Assembly: GCA_016302005.1 (NCBI GenBank)
Contig: JAEDOK010000007.1
Coordinates: forward strand, 1-23,966
Origin: Oscillospiraceae bacterium
GTDB lineage: Bacteria; Bacillota_A; Clostridia; Oscillospirales; Oscillospiraceae
Reading direction: 5' to 3'
DNA: 23,966 nucleotides
Shown here: positions 1 through 8,089 of the stretch, piece by piece
Position numbering within the stretch: the first letter of the stretch is position 1
Layout of the letters: each line of letters opens with the position of its first letter
Program-made: the position numbers and the translations under genes
Notes under the pieces: generated by a model
Seen by the model: the letters and a program-made list of their open reading frames with translations, nothing else
What the model was told of the DNA's origin: nothing
Databases searched by the model: none

Positions 1-61
1 GCACCTAATCGCTTTTCTTACCCCTTTCTACGCACCGTTATTCTGCTCTTTGACACGAAAG

Positions 62-105
62 AAACCTCTTTTGTCTACCAAGAAAAGAGAGGTTTTCTGT
101 TTTTA
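62..105 (+). terminator. Rho-independent terminator of a gene upstream of the window
   Basis: An 11-bp stem (62-72 with 85-95, one G-U pair, 12-base loop) is followed by a T-rich tail at 93-105. No gene in the window precedes it, so it most likely ends a plus-strand gene lying before base 1. Bases 1-61 show nothing else I can name. Confidence 0.75.
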
Positions 106-112
106 CGATATG

Positions 113-141
113 TTGAACACCTCATAAGTTTGTGGTATAAT
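113..141 (+). promoter_or_regulatory. Sigma-A promoter of the broken CDP-alcohol phosphatidyltransferase gene
   Basis: TTGAAC at 113-118 and TATAAT at 136-141 are separated by exactly 17 bases. A TG one base before the -10 makes it an extended -10 promoter. The start codon lies 33 bases downstream, at 175. Confidence 0.8.
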
Positions 142-174
142 CATTTTGACAAACTTGAATTTGTAGGTGAACAG

Positions 175-680
175 ATGACGAAGCATATTGCAAATATACT
201 CACTGGTTTTCGAATTTTCGGCAGTATTTTGCTGCTGTTCTTTCCTGCGTTTTCCTTAGGCTTTTATATCACCTATATCCTATGCGGTTTTAGTGATATG
301 ATTGATGGAACAATCGCCAGAAAAACAAACAGCACCAGCACGTTTGGGAGTCAACTGGACGCTATTGCTGACCTCTTTTTTGTAGCGGTATCTTTGTTTA
401 AGTTGTTACCGGCAATTCATATTCCTCAATGGTTGTGGATATGGTGCGGTGTGATTGCAGTTATTAAAATTAGTAATATCATATGGGGATCTGTTTTTAA
501 AAAAGGTTTATATCCGTGCATACGATTATGAACAAAGTAACGGGACTGCTTCTGTTCCTATTGCCATTGACAGGATCTTTTGCGGATTTGCAGTACATTG
601 CCATAGCTGTATGCTCCGTTGCAACACTTTCTGCAATTCAAGAAGGGTTTTATGTTATAACAAATAGTGAGACCAAGTAA
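175..680 (+). pseudogene. CDP-alcohol phosphatidyltransferase, frameshifted
   Basis: Members of this integral membrane family transfer a phosphatidyl group from a CDP-alcohol to a second alcohol in phospholipid synthesis. The first frame (ATG 175, stop 529-531) carries the full signature D-x2-DG-x2-AR-x8-G-x3-D-x3-D (DMIDGTIAR...GSQLDAIAD) and hydrophobic helices. The usual C-terminal part (VHTIMNKVTGLLLF...) is in the -1 frame and runs to a TAA at 678-680. Adding one A to the A6 run at 499-504 joins the two parts into about 168 residues, a normal length for the family. Start 175 is chosen because AGGTGA lies at 165-170; a promoter is at 113-141. The region is AT-richer than the genes that follow, which hints at transfer. 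A real single-base deletion, an assembly error and slippage on the A-run cannot be separated here. Confidence 0.85.
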
Positions 681-700
681 TGCAAAATGCAAAAAGGGAA

Positions 701-746
701 GCCGCAGGCCGAAAGCATCGTTTGGTGCATTCGGCCTGCGGCTTTT
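701..746. terminator. Bidirectional terminator between convergent units
   Basis: A perfect 13-bp GC-rich stem (701-713 with 730-742) extends to 17 bp with one mismatch. TTTT follows on the plus strand. The A-rich flank at 686-700 gives a T-rich tail on the minus strand. It can end both the phosphatidyltransferase transcript and the minus-strand unit that starts at the response regulator. Confidence 0.85.
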
Positions 747-792
747 GGATGCCCAAACAGCTTTGAGCGACGAAGCTGCGGCGCTTCAAAGC

Positions 793-1065
793 TCACAGGT
801 CCGTCAGATCTGCGGCCGGGATGTCGTTTTCCAGATTGTCCCGCGCAAGATCGTTGTCGATGACAGGATAGGCCGGCGAGATCGGCTTCTCGGCGTGCGG
901 TGCGGAATGGTAGACCTTCAGCGCCGGGGACCGTGTGCCCGCGATGACCGGACGGGCGGGCTTTTTGGTGTGCTTTGCCTTGCCCTGCAGCTCCGGCACG
1001 GGCGGATGCGTGTTTTTCTGTTCGCGGCTGCTGATCTCCGGACGCTTCATGCCCTGTTTCGCCAT
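793..1065 (-). CDS. Small basic hypothetical protein (90 aa)
   Basis: I cannot assign a function. The protein starts MAKQGMKRPE, is rich in Lys, Pro and Arg in its first half (PPVPELQGKAKHTKKP), has no membrane segment or signal peptide, and ends acidic (DNLENDIPAADLTDL). It is probably disordered and cytosolic. I recall similar short proteins in Clostridia, but only as hypothetical. The start is supported by GGGGTGAT just upstream of ATG, a site repeated exactly in front of the neighbouring small gene at 1127-1303. The gene is last in the minus-strand series response regulator, sensor kinase, 58-aa gene, this gene, and is followed by the terminator at 701-746. Confidence 0.75.
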   Translation of the reverse strand: MAKQGMKRPEISSREQKNTHPPVPELQGKAKHTKKPARPVIAGTRSPALKVYHSAPHAEKPISPAYPVIDNDLARDNLENDIPAADLTDL

Positions 1066-1126
1066 AAAATCACCCCGCCGGTAGCTTGCCCGGAGAAGTA
1101 CCGATTATGCGCGGCGGAATATCCCG

Positions 1127-1303
1127 TTATCCGCCCGCAATACGCGAGATAAGCTGCTGCATCTCCCGCTTGGAGCCGACGGCGTGCGCTTGCTGCAGCA
1201 CCGCCTGCTTTTCCGCCTCCGACAACGCTTCGAAGCGCTGCATGGCAGCTTCATTCTGCGCCAGCGCCATGCCGAAGCCCAGCGGAAGCTCAATGCCATT
1301 CAT
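1127..1303 (-). CDS. Very small hypothetical protein (58 aa)
   Basis: This short gene reads MNGIELPLGFGMALAQN... and ends ...QLISRIAGG. It contains two predicted amphipathic helices (about residues 14-31 and 36-55) and no Cys, signal peptide or membrane segment. The PLGFGMALAQN start followed by a helix with AMQRFEALSEAEKQAVL resembles short clostridial proteins of unknown function that I recall, so I believe it is coding. GGGGTGAT precedes the ATG. It begins 53 bases after the sensor-kinase stop and ends 61 bases before the start of the 90-aa gene, so the three are probably co-transcribed. Function unknown. Confidence 0.75.
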   Translation of the reverse strand: MNGIELPLGFGMALAQNEAAMQRFEALSEAEKQAVLQQAHAVGSKREMQQLISRIAGG

Positions 1304-1356
1304 TTTATCACCCCGCGAATAGTATGTGCGCCGGACTGCGGCGCATACGAAATTCG

Positions 1357-2586
1357 TCAGCAGGGAAGTGTCACGGTAATCAGAACGGAGCAGCCGTCGC
1401 GGGTCGTGGCTGTGATCTTGCCCTTGTGTGCCTGCACGATCGCCTTGGCGACCGAAAGACCGATGCCGTAGCCGCGCGTTTGTGAGGAACGCGCTTTGTC
1501 GCCGCGGTAGAAGCGGTCAAAAAAGTGCGTGAGCTGTGTCTCGTCGACATCCGGTGCCGCGTTTTCAACGGTCAGCCGAATGCTTTTTCCGCTTTTTGCA
1601 AGCTGCAGCGTGACCCAACCGTTCTCGGGCGAGTATTTCAGCGCGTTATCCAGCAGCAGCGTGACAAGCTGCGCCAGCGATTTTTCGTCGCCGCAAAGGC
1701 TGATCATCGGCTTGACATGGATCTCGAACGTTTTGCTCTGCGTTTTTGCAGGCGCGAGGAAGGACTGCACGATTTCCTCCACAAGGTCAGAAAACGGGAA
1801 ATCGAGCATTTGCAGGCAATGCGCCTCCTCCATTCTGGCGAGGAAGATCAGCTCGCCGGTCAAAGACGCAAGACGCACAGACTGCTTTCGAATGTCCTGC
1901 AGCCACTCATTTTCGCCCAGCTCCATCGCAAGCACCTCGGCGTCCGCGTCGATGATGGAAATGGGCGTTTTCAGCTCATGTCCGGCGTCGGTGATGAACT
2001 GCTTCTGCTTCTCATAGCTCTCGGAGAAGGGCCTGACGATCCTGCCCGACAGGAGCAGCATCAGCAGGAAAACGGCCACCAGACCGCACGCCGAGATGGC
2101 GCAGCTTACCCAGAGGAAGTTCCGGAAGGTATCGAGGCCTCTGGAGCAGTCAAGGAAAATGACGCGCACCAGACTGCCCTCCTGCGTGCAGAGAAAGCGA
2201 TAGTTTCCGTGAAAACCGCTGACGCTTCCGCTGCGGCAGACCTCCTGCGCGAAGACGATGGCGGTATTGCTGTCGACGGCGGCAATGCGGCCGGTATCGA
2301 CCGTGACGACCTTGTCCGGCGATTCAAGCAGGACGGAGAAGAAGCGTGTTTCGTAAGGCAGCTCCGGCGACTGGCTGCGCGGAATTCGCCCATCGCCGCG
2401 GTGAAAATCGTCCTCCGGCTTGGGAAAACGTCCCCGGTTATCCGCCAAGAGCGCAAGCGTCGCGTCTGCTTCGCTGAGAATATCGCGGTAATTCAGCAGA
2501 TTTACCGTTCCCATGATCAGCAACAGCACCAAAAAGAGCGAGAGCATGGACACGGCAACCAGCTTGATGCGCAGCTTTCGTATCAT
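1357..2586 (-). CDS. Sensor histidine kinase (two-component system)
   Basis: This is a 409-aa membrane histidine kinase that would autophosphorylate and pass phosphate to the response regulator encoded just upstream. It has a first membrane helix at about residues 8-30, an extracytoplasmic sensor region of about 125 residues, and a second helix at about 160-182. The H-box DAGHELKTP has phospho-acceptor His203. The N-box is DNALKYSP (Asn314), followed by DRFYRGD and the G-box GYGIGLSVAK (about 372). I prefer the ATG at 2586 over the one at 2592. The GGAGG at 2594-2598 lies 7 bases from 2586 but only one base from 2592, and 2586 overlaps the regulator stop as ATGA. The sensor region matches no domain I can name, so the stimulus is unknown. 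Confidence 0.93.
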   Translation of the reverse strand: MIRKLRIKLVAVSMLSLFLVLLLIMGTVNLLNYRDILSEADATLALLADNRGRFPKPEDDFHRGDGRIPRSQSPELPYETRFFSVLLESPDKVVTVDTGRIAAVDSNTAIVFAQEVCRSGSVSGFHGNYRFLCTQEGSLVRVIFLDCSRGLDTFRNFLWVSCAISACGLVAVFLLMLLLSGRIVRPFSESYEKQKQFITDAGHELKTPISIIDADAEVLAMELGENEWLQDIRKQSVRLASLTGELIFLARMEEAHCLQMLDFPFSDLVEEIVQSFLAPAKTQSKTFEIHVKPMISLCGDEKSLAQLVTLLLDNALKYSPENGWVTLQLAKSGKSIRLTVENAAPDVDETQLTHFFDRFYRGDKARSSQTRGYGIGLSVAKAIVQAHKGKITATTRDGCSVLITVTLPC

Positions 2587-3257
2587 TCGCATTCCTCCAG
2601 ATAGTACCCCACGTTACGCGTCGCCCGGATCTGGACGGTCGATTGCAGCGCTTTGAGTTTTTTGCGCAGATAGGAGATATAGACAAAGACGACACTCAGC
2701 TCCGTTTCGCTGTCATAGCCCCAGATGCGTTCAAAGAACCGTTCGGTGGAGATGCGCGTTTTGGAATCGCGCATCAGCAGCTCCATCATCTGAAATTCCT
2801 TATTCGCAAGATGGAAGCTGCCGCAGGGTGAGGAAAGCGTGAAGGATGCGCAGTCGAGTGTGATGTTGCCGAGTGACAGCATCGCGCCGCCCTGTGCATA
2901 GCGCACACGCGTCATTGCGCGGATGCGCGCGAGCAGCTCCTTGGCGACGAAGGGCTTGGTCAGATAGTCATTCGCGCCGCTGTCCAGGCCGAGCACCTTG
3001 TCGTCCACCTCAGCCTTGGCGGTCAGAAGGAGAACAGGCGTTTGGTCGCCGGCGGCGCGTATTGTTTTCAGGACGGTGATCCCGTCCACGCATGGCATCA
3101 TAATATCAAGGATCACGCCGTCGTACTGTTCGGTTTTCAGATAATCCAGCGCTTCCCGGCCGTCGTAAACCGTGTCGACGGCGTAATTGTTCTTTTGCAG
3201 GATTACGGTGACGGCTCTGGACAGAGAGCGTTCATCCTCCGCAAGCAACAGCTTCAT
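2583..3257 (-). CDS. OmpR/PhoB-type response regulator
   Basis: This 224-aa DNA-binding regulator is the partner of the kinase at 1357-2586, with which it is translationally coupled. The receiver domain (about 1-117) has the acidic pair Glu7/Asp8, phospho-acceptor Asp51 (VILDIMMP), Thr79 and Lys101 (LTKPF). The C-terminal winged helix (about 125-222) ends in the usual RATRNVGYYLEE. The start at MKLLLAEDE is chosen because AGGTGG lies 6-11 bases upstream and the receiver fold begins there; the upstream in-frame extension is AT-rich promoter DNA. The gene is divergent from the VTC polyphosphate polymerase gene across 164 bp, so that cluster is a plausible target (inference only). Confidence 0.95.
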   Translation of the reverse strand: MKLLLAEDERSLSRAVTVILQKNNYAVDTVYDGREALDYLKTEQYDGVILDIMMPCVDGITVLKTIRAAGDQTPVLLLTAKAEVDDKVLGLDSGANDYLTKPFVAKELLARIRAMTRVRYAQGGAMLSLGNITLDCASFTLSSPCGSFHLANKEFQMMELLMRDSKTRISTERFFERIWGYDSETELSVVFVYISYLRKKLKALQSTVQIRATRNVGYYLEECE

Positions 3258-3321
3258 TTTTCCCACCTCTTGATACCAAATTAACACGCACATATTAAAA
3301 GGAACTAAAGTTTCACTGACT

Positions 3322-3327
3322 ATTATA
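3322..3327 (-). promoter_or_regulatory. Likely -10 element of the two-component operon
   Basis: TATAAT on the minus strand lies 65 bases upstream of the regulator ATG at 3257. No good -35 is visible at the right spacing, which would suit an activator-dependent promoter. I could not identify a convincing promoter for the divergent VTC gene in the same 164-bp gap. Confidence 0.5.
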
Positions 3328-3421
3328 GCAGAAACGGACGAAAAAATCATCTGTTTTCATAAGGCTTGCCTAAGGTTCGGCGGATAAACTGAGGCCGATG
3401 AAAGCAAACGGAGGGAAACGG

Positions 3422-4135
3422 ATGCAGTCGGTATTCCAGCGCCATGAGATCAAGTATCTTCTTTCGCAGAAGCAGAAGGATGCGGTGCTTGCCGCGATGC
3501 GCCCGTATATGCAGCTTGACTGCTACGGGCGCACGACGATACGAAATATTTATTTTGACACGGACGATTTCCGCGTGATCCGGCGCTCGCTGGAGCGGCC
3601 CGTGTACAAGGAAAAGCTGCGTCTGCGAAGCTACCGCACGGCGCAGGCGGATGAGGCGGTCTTTGTTGAGCTGAAAAAGAAATATTTCGACGTGGTCTAT
3701 AAGCGCCGCATCAGCCTCGCGCAGGATACTGCGCTGCGGTGGCTGAGCGGGGAAGATGACCGACCGCTTGCAGGCCAGATCGCGCAGGAGATCGACTGCT
3801 TCCGCAGCTTCTATGTCACGCTTGCGCCGCGGGTGTTTTTGAGCTATGAGCGTGAGGCGTATTTTGACGCCGGAACGGCGGATTTTCGCGTGACCTTTGA
3901 CGAGAATCTGCGCTACCGCAGACAGGCGCTCAGCCTGAGCGAGCCGCCCGGCGGCACGACGCTGCTTCCGGACGGCGTGACACTCATGGAGATCAAAACC
4001 GCAGGCGCGATGCCGCTGTGGATGGCGCACTGCCTGACCCGCGAGCGGATCTACAAAACAACGTTTTCAAAATACGGCGCAGCGTATAAGGATATGCCGG
4101 CGCAGGAAAGGAATGTGCGTAAGAACGATGCTTGA
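3422..4135 (+). CDS. VTC-domain polyphosphate polymerase
   Basis: This 237-aa protein has the VTC domain, a tunnel-fold (TTM-like) enzyme that makes inorganic polyphosphate from ATP at the inner face of the membrane in characterised homologues. Visible family features are RHEIKYLL at the start, IRNIYFDT (about 40-47), the basic strand YKEKLRLRSYR (62-72), the acidic metal ligand in FVELKKK (81-87), KRRIS (94-98), RVTFDENL (156-163), and the late acidic/basic pair MEIKTAG (189-195) and KTTFSKYG (212-219). The ATG at 3422 is preferred over 3398 because GGAGG lies at 3411-3415, 6 bases upstream. The stop overlaps the DUF4956 gene by 23 bases, which fits coupled expression in one operon with the lipoprotein gene. 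Confidence 0.92.
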   Translation: MQSVFQRHEIKYLLSQKQKDAVLAAMRPYMQLDCYGRTTIRNIYFDTDDFRVIRRSLERPVYKEKLRLRSYRTAQADEAVFVELKKKYFDVVYKRRISLAQDTALRWLSGEDDRPLAGQIAQEIDCFRSFYVTLAPRVFLSYEREAYFDAGTADFRVTFDENLRYRRQALSLSEPPGGTTLLPDGVTLMEIKTAGAMPLWMAHCLTRERIYKTTFSKYGAAYKDMPAQERNVRKNDA

Positions 4136-4823
4136 TTCGATTTTTGGAGGAATTTTTGATGCAAATACCATGGCTGTGATCACGCCGGGCGAGTTTTTGC
4201 TCTGCGTTGGCTGTGCCGTGCTGGCAGGAGCGGTGCTGACGTGCGCCTATCTCTTCCGCACGAAGACCACCGGGAGCTTTGCCGTGACGCTGAGCCTCCT
4301 GCCTGCGGTGGTCTGCGTGGTCATTATGATGGTCAACGGCAACATCGGTGCAGGCGTAGCCGTTGCGGGCGCGTTCAGCCTTGTGCGCTTTCGCTCCGCA
4401 CCGGGGTCGGCGCGTGAGATCGCGGCGATCTTTATGGCGATGGGCGCGGGACTGCTGACAGGCATGGGCTATCTTGCCTACGCGCTGCTGTTCAGCGTCC
4501 TGCTCGGCGGAGTGATGGCTGCGGCGACGTGCGTGTTCTCCCGTGCGGGAAAACGCGCATCACGGGACAAGACCCTGCATATCACGATCCCGGAGGATCT
4601 GGATTATACGGGCGTGTTCGACGAGATTTTTGCGGCCTATACCACGCGGTATGAGCTGACGCAGGTCAAAACGACCAATATGGGGAGCCTCTTCCGGCTG
4701 ACCTATGAGCTGACGCTGCGCGAGGCCGGAAAGGAGAAGGAAATGATCGACAAGCTGCGCTGCCGGAACGGGAATCTGGAAATCAGCATCTCCCGTCAGG
4801 AAACGGTGTGTGCAGCGCTCTGA
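4113..4823 (+). CDS. DUF4956 integral membrane protein
   Basis: This 236-aa protein has about four membrane helices (roughly residues 24-47, 54-75, 80-100 and 105-140) followed by a soluble C-terminal domain of about 85 residues. The conserved DUF4956 signature GAFSLVRFRSAPGSAREI lies at about 86-103. DUF4956 genes often follow VTC polyphosphate polymerase genes, and the protein may be a membrane partner that handles or exports the polymer; that role is inferred. The start is uncertain: ATG 4113 has AGGA at 4104-4107, while ATG 4128 (MLDSIFGG) has a weak site. Either start overlaps the polymerase gene. The stop at 4821-4823 touches the AGGAGG of the next gene. Confidence 0.88.
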   Translation: MCVRTMLDSIFGGIFDANTMAVITPGEFLLCVGCAVLAGAVLTCAYLFRTKTTGSFAVTLSLLPAVVCVVIMMVNGNIGAGVAVAGAFSLVRFRSAPGSAREIAAIFMAMGAGLLTGMGYLAYALLFSVLLGGVMAAATCVFSRAGKRASRDKTLHITIPEDLDYTGVFDEIFAAYTTRYELTQVKTTNMGSLFRLTYELTLREAGKEKEMIDKLRCRNGNLEISISRQETVCAAL

Positions 4824-4835
4824 GGAGGTTGGAAC

Positions 4836-5546
4836 ATGAAACGTATGATCGGTTTACTGCTTGCCGCCGTGCTGCTTCTGAGCGGCTGCGCGGAAAAGAA
4901 TGCAGCCGCTGAGACAGGAGCTACCGAAGCCGCGAGTACAGCTTCGGGTGTCTCCTTCAGCGACCGCGACTATGAGGTCGGCTATGACGAGTCGGAATGC
5001 GTGCGGATCACCTTGACGGGCACCGGCGCACAATGCGATTCCGATGCCGTCGAGATCTCCGGCAGCGTGATCACCGTGCACGGCGCGGGCGACTATCTCG
5101 TTTCCGGTACGCTTGACGAGGGAATGCTGATCGTCGAGGCGGGAGAATCCGACAAGGTGCGCCTCATCCTCGACGACGTTACGCTGACAAGCGCGGCATC
5201 TGCCGCCGTCTATGTCCGCAGCGCGGACAAGGTGTTCCTCACGACCGCTTCCGGCAGTGAAAACGTGCTGGCAAACGGCGGCAGCTATGTCGCCATCGAC
5301 GAAAACAACATCGATGCAGTGATCTTCTCCAAGACCGATCTGACGCTGAACGGCGAGGGCAGACTGGAGCTCCATGCCGCGGCGGGACATGGCGTCGTGT
5401 CCAAGGACGAGCTGACCGTGACGAGCGGCAGCTATGCGATCGAGGCGGAAAAGCACGGCCTTTGCGGCAAGGACGGCATGGTACCGCCGAATGGGGAGTT
5501 TCCCCCGGACGGCATGACGGGTGCCACGCCTGACGGAAACGTATGA
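4836..5546 (+). CDS. Cthe_2159-like (DUF4353) lipoprotein, short form
   Basis: This is a 236-aa exported lipoprotein with signal MKRMIGLLLAAVLLL and lipobox LSGC (Cys18). A low-complexity Ala/Thr/Glu linker follows. A right-handed beta-helix-like region (about 50-210) has repeats of the type ITVHGAGDYLVSGTL, VRLILDDVTLTS and LTLNGEGRLEL, as in the calcium- and carbohydrate-binding Cthe_2159 family. Relatives I recall are much longer, with many more beta turns before a Pro/Gly/Asp-rich tail. Here HGLCGKDG jumps directly to that kind of tail (PPNGEFPPDG). This suggests an internal in-frame deletion or a naturally short variant. AGGAGG at 4823-4828 gives a strong start. It is the last gene of the VTC cluster and ends at the terminator at 5548. 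Confidence 0.8.
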   Translation: MKRMIGLLLAAVLLLSGCAEKNAAAETGATEAASTASGVSFSDRDYEVGYDESECVRITLTGTGAQCDSDAVEISGSVITVHGAGDYLVSGTLDEGMLIVEAGESDKVRLILDDVTLTSAASAAVYVRSADKVFLTTASGSENVLANGGSYVAIDENNIDAVIFSKTDLTLNGEGRLELHAAAGHGVVSKDELTVTSGSYAIEAEKHGLCGKDGMVPPNGEFPPDGMTGATPDGNV

Positions 5547-5547
5547 A

Positions 5548-5586
5548 AAACGGGACAGAGCCGCAATCTGCGGTTCTGTCCCGTTT
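5548..5586. terminator. Bidirectional terminator between the VTC cluster and copA
   Basis: An 18-bp stem with one G-U pair (5548-5565 with 5569-5586) closes a 3-base loop. A five-A run at 5546-5550 gives T's for minus-strand transcripts, and TTT at 5584-5586 serves the plus strand. It lies exactly between two convergent stops (5546 and 5590). Confidence 0.9.
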
Positions 5587-5589
5587 GCA

Positions 5590-8076
5590 TTATGCGTTCG
5601 TGACGGATAACACGGCGTAATCCTCCGCTTCGACGGCGGCTTTCAGCGCGTCGTCACTGACGGGAGAGCGCAGCGTCACGGTCGCGGTTCCGTCGGCGTG
5701 GCTGACCTCGGCAGAGACGACCTCCGGCAGCGCCTCCAGCGCAGATTTTACCGCCGCCTCGCAATGTGCGCACATCATGCCCTCAATGCGCAGCAGCTTT
5801 TTCGGCCGCGTATGAGGCGCCTTCGCAGGCTGCGCGGTGCCGTTCTTGCCTTTTCCTCCGTGCGGGCGGAAGAAGTTCAGCCGCAGGGCGTTCATCACGA
5901 CGCAGAAGCTCGAAAGGCTCATCGCTGCCGCGCCGAACATCGGGCTGAGCTTCCAGCCGAAGACGGGGATCCAGACGCCGGCGGCCAGCGGAATGCCGAT
6001 CACGTTGTAGAAGAATGCCCAGAACAGGTTTTCACGGATGTTGCGCAGTGTTGCGCGGCTCAGCCGGATGGCGGTGGGGACGTCTGCGAGGCTGCTCTTC
6101 ATCAGAACGACGTCTGCCGCGTCGACGGCGACGTCGGCACCAGCGCCGATGGCGATGCCGGTATCGGCACGGGTGAGGGCCGGGGCGTCGTTGATGCCGT
6201 CGCCAACCATTGCGGTCTTGCCGGATTTGCGCAGCGTGCGGATGGCGGCCTCCTTGCCGTCGGGCAGAACGCCTGCGATGACATCGTCGACTCCGGCCTG
6301 GGCGCCGATGGCGCGGGCGGTCTTTTCGTTGTCGCCCGTCAGCATGACGACGCGGATGCCCATGCGTTTCAGCTCCTCCACCGCCTCCGGACTGTCCTCT
6401 TTGATGACGTCCGCGACCGCGATCGTGCCGAGATAGCGTCCGCCGAGGGCAAAAAGCAGCGGGGTCTTGCCCTGCGCGGAAAGCTGCTCCGCCTGCTGCA
6501 CGGCGGCATCGGGCAGCGCGAGCTGGCTGCTGAGATAGCGCAGACTGCCGCCGACCAGAGTTTTGCCGCCCAGCTTGGCGGTCAGACCGTTTCCGGGGCG
6601 GACGACAAAGTCCGAGATCTCCGGGGCTTCGATGCCCAGCTCGGCACTTTTTTGCAGGATGGCCTTTGCCAGCGGGTGCTCGCTCCTGCGTTCGAGCGCA
6701 CAGGCGGCCTTGAGCAGGATCTCTTCGGTATAGGCAGGCAGCAGGTCGGTGACCTTCGGCTCACCGCGGGTGATCGTACCGGTTTTGTCGAGCGCGACGA
6801 TCTGCGTCCGGCCTGTTTCCTCCAGAGACTCCGCGGTTTTGAACAGAATCCCGTTCCTGGCGCCGACGCCGTTGCCGACCATGATTGCCACCGGCGTGGC
6901 AAGACCCAGCGCACAGGGACAACTGATGACGAGCACCGAGACGCCGCGTGTCAGCGCGAAGCTGAATTCCCGTCCGACGAGCAGCCAGACGAGCGTTGTC
7001 ACGACGGCAATGCCGATCACGGCGGGGACAAACACGCCGGATACGCGGTCGGCGAGCTTTGCGATCGGCGCTTTGGTCGTCGCCGCGTCGCTTACCATTT
7101 TGATGATCTGGGATAACGTCGTATCCTCACCGACACGGGTGGCTTCGCACACAAGATAACCAGACTGGTTGACGGTCGCGGCGGAGACAAGATCGCCGAC
7201 GCTTTTGTCGACCGGCAGGCTCTCGCCGGTCAGTGCGGATTCATTGACTGCGCTGCTGCCGTCGAGGACGATGCCGTCGACGGGAATACGTTCGCCGGGA
7301 CGCACGGCGAAGCGGTTGCCCTTGCGCACCTGGCCGATCGGCACGGTGACCTCGGCGCCGTCCTTAATGAGCACGGCGGTTTTGGGCGCAAGGCGCATCA
7401 GGCTCTTGAGCGCGTCCGTCGTCTTGCCCTTTGCCCGTGCTTCGAGCAGCTTGCCGACGGTGATCAGTGTCAGGATCATGGCGGCAGACTCGAAATATAG
7501 CTCGTCCATATAGGCCATTGCCGCCGCACCGCTGCCGGTCATGGCAAACACCGCGTAAACGCTCCAGAGGAAGGAGGCTGCTGCGCCCAGCGCGACCAGT
7601 GTGTCCATGTTCGGGGCACGCTTTATCAGCGCCCGAAAGCCGCTGATGAAGAATTTTTGGTTGATGACCATGATAAGTGCCGAGAGAAGAAGCTGCATCA
7701 GGCCGACGGCAACATGGTTTTCCGCAAAGAAGGCGGGAAGGGGAAGCCTGACCATGTGACCCATGGAAAAATACATCAGCACAAGGAGAAATCCGAGCGA
7801 GGCAAAAAGCCGGCGCTTGAGACGCGGTGTCTCATCATCTATAATCGCGCGATCCTGCGCGGCGGATGGCTCTTTTGCGCCTTGCAGGGAGGCACCGTAG
7901 CCCGCGGCCTGAACCGCAGCGATGATCTCCCGTGCCGGGACGTCGCCCTCGACGCCCATGGAATTTGTCAAAAGGCTGACGGAGCAGGCGCTCACGCCCG
8001 GAAGTGCGGAGACCGCCTTTTCCACGCGTGCGCTGCACGCCGCACAGCTCATACCGGTGACTGTAAAATGCTGCAT
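5590..8076 (-). CDS. copA: Copper-exporting P1B-type ATPase with N- and C-terminal HMA domains
   Basis: This 828-aa membrane ATPase pumps Cu(I) out of the cytosol. An N-terminal HMA domain (about 1-68) has MSCAAC (Cys11, Cys14). Eight membrane helices are expected, with the ion-site motif CPC at 386-388 and the late YN (690-691) and MSLSS (719-723). The catalytic parts are TGES (283-286), DKTGT with phospho-acceptor Asp430, HP (467-468) and GDGIND (625-630). After a basic linker, a second HMA domain (about 758-828) carries MMCAHC (Cys769, Cys772). A C-terminal HMA resembles a CopZ chaperone fused to the pump. Start 8076 has AAAGGAG upstream. It follows csoR by 13 bases in the same operon, so copper should induce it through CsoR. 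Confidence 0.97.
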   Translation of the reverse strand: MQHFTVTGMSCAACSARVEKAVSALPGVSACSVSLLTNSMGVEGDVPAREIIAAVQAAGYGASLQGAKEPSAAQDRAIIDDETPRLKRRLFASLGFLLVLMYFSMGHMVRLPLPAFFAENHVAVGLMQLLLSALIMVINQKFFISGFRALIKRAPNMDTLVALGAAASFLWSVYAVFAMTGSGAAAMAYMDELYFESAAMILTLITVGKLLEARAKGKTTDALKSLMRLAPKTAVLIKDGAEVTVPIGQVRKGNRFAVRPGERIPVDGIVLDGSSAVNESALTGESLPVDKSVGDLVSAATVNQSGYLVCEATRVGEDTTLSQIIKMVSDAATTKAPIAKLADRVSGVFVPAVIGIAVVTTLVWLLVGREFSFALTRGVSVLVISCPCALGLATPVAIMVGNGVGARNGILFKTAESLEETGRTQIVALDKTGTITRGEPKVTDLLPAYTEEILLKAACALERRSEHPLAKAILQKSAELGIEAPEISDFVVRPGNGLTAKLGGKTLVGGSLRYLSSQLALPDAAVQQAEQLSAQGKTPLLFALGGRYLGTIAVADVIKEDSPEAVEELKRMGIRVVMLTGDNEKTARAIGAQAGVDDVIAGVLPDGKEAAIRTLRKSGKTAMVGDGINDAPALTRADTGIAIGAGADVAVDAADVVLMKSSLADVPTAIRLSRATLRNIRENLFWAFFYNVIGIPLAAGVWIPVFGWKLSPMFGAAAMSLSSFCVVMNALRLNFFRPHGGKGKNGTAQPAKAPHTRPKKLLRIEGMMCAHCEAAVKSALEALPEVVSAEVSHADGTATVTLRSPVSDDALKAAVEAEDYAVLSVTNA

Positions 8077-8089
8077 CTTTGCGCTCCTT

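Noticed and set aside
499..505. Programmed -1 frameshift on A-AAA-AAG
   Set aside because: The heptamer is present but not in the phase needed by the upstream frame, and I see no clear downstream stimulatory structure. A simple indel explains the split better.
1525..2604. Long plus-strand open frame (359 codons)
   Set aside because: It is antisense to the sensor kinase, has no ribosome binding site and no recognisable motif. GC-rich coding DNA gives such frames.
5698..7116. Plus-strand open frame of 472 codons
   Set aside because: It lies wholly within copA on the opposite strand. Its composition is that of an antisense reading and it shows no domain.
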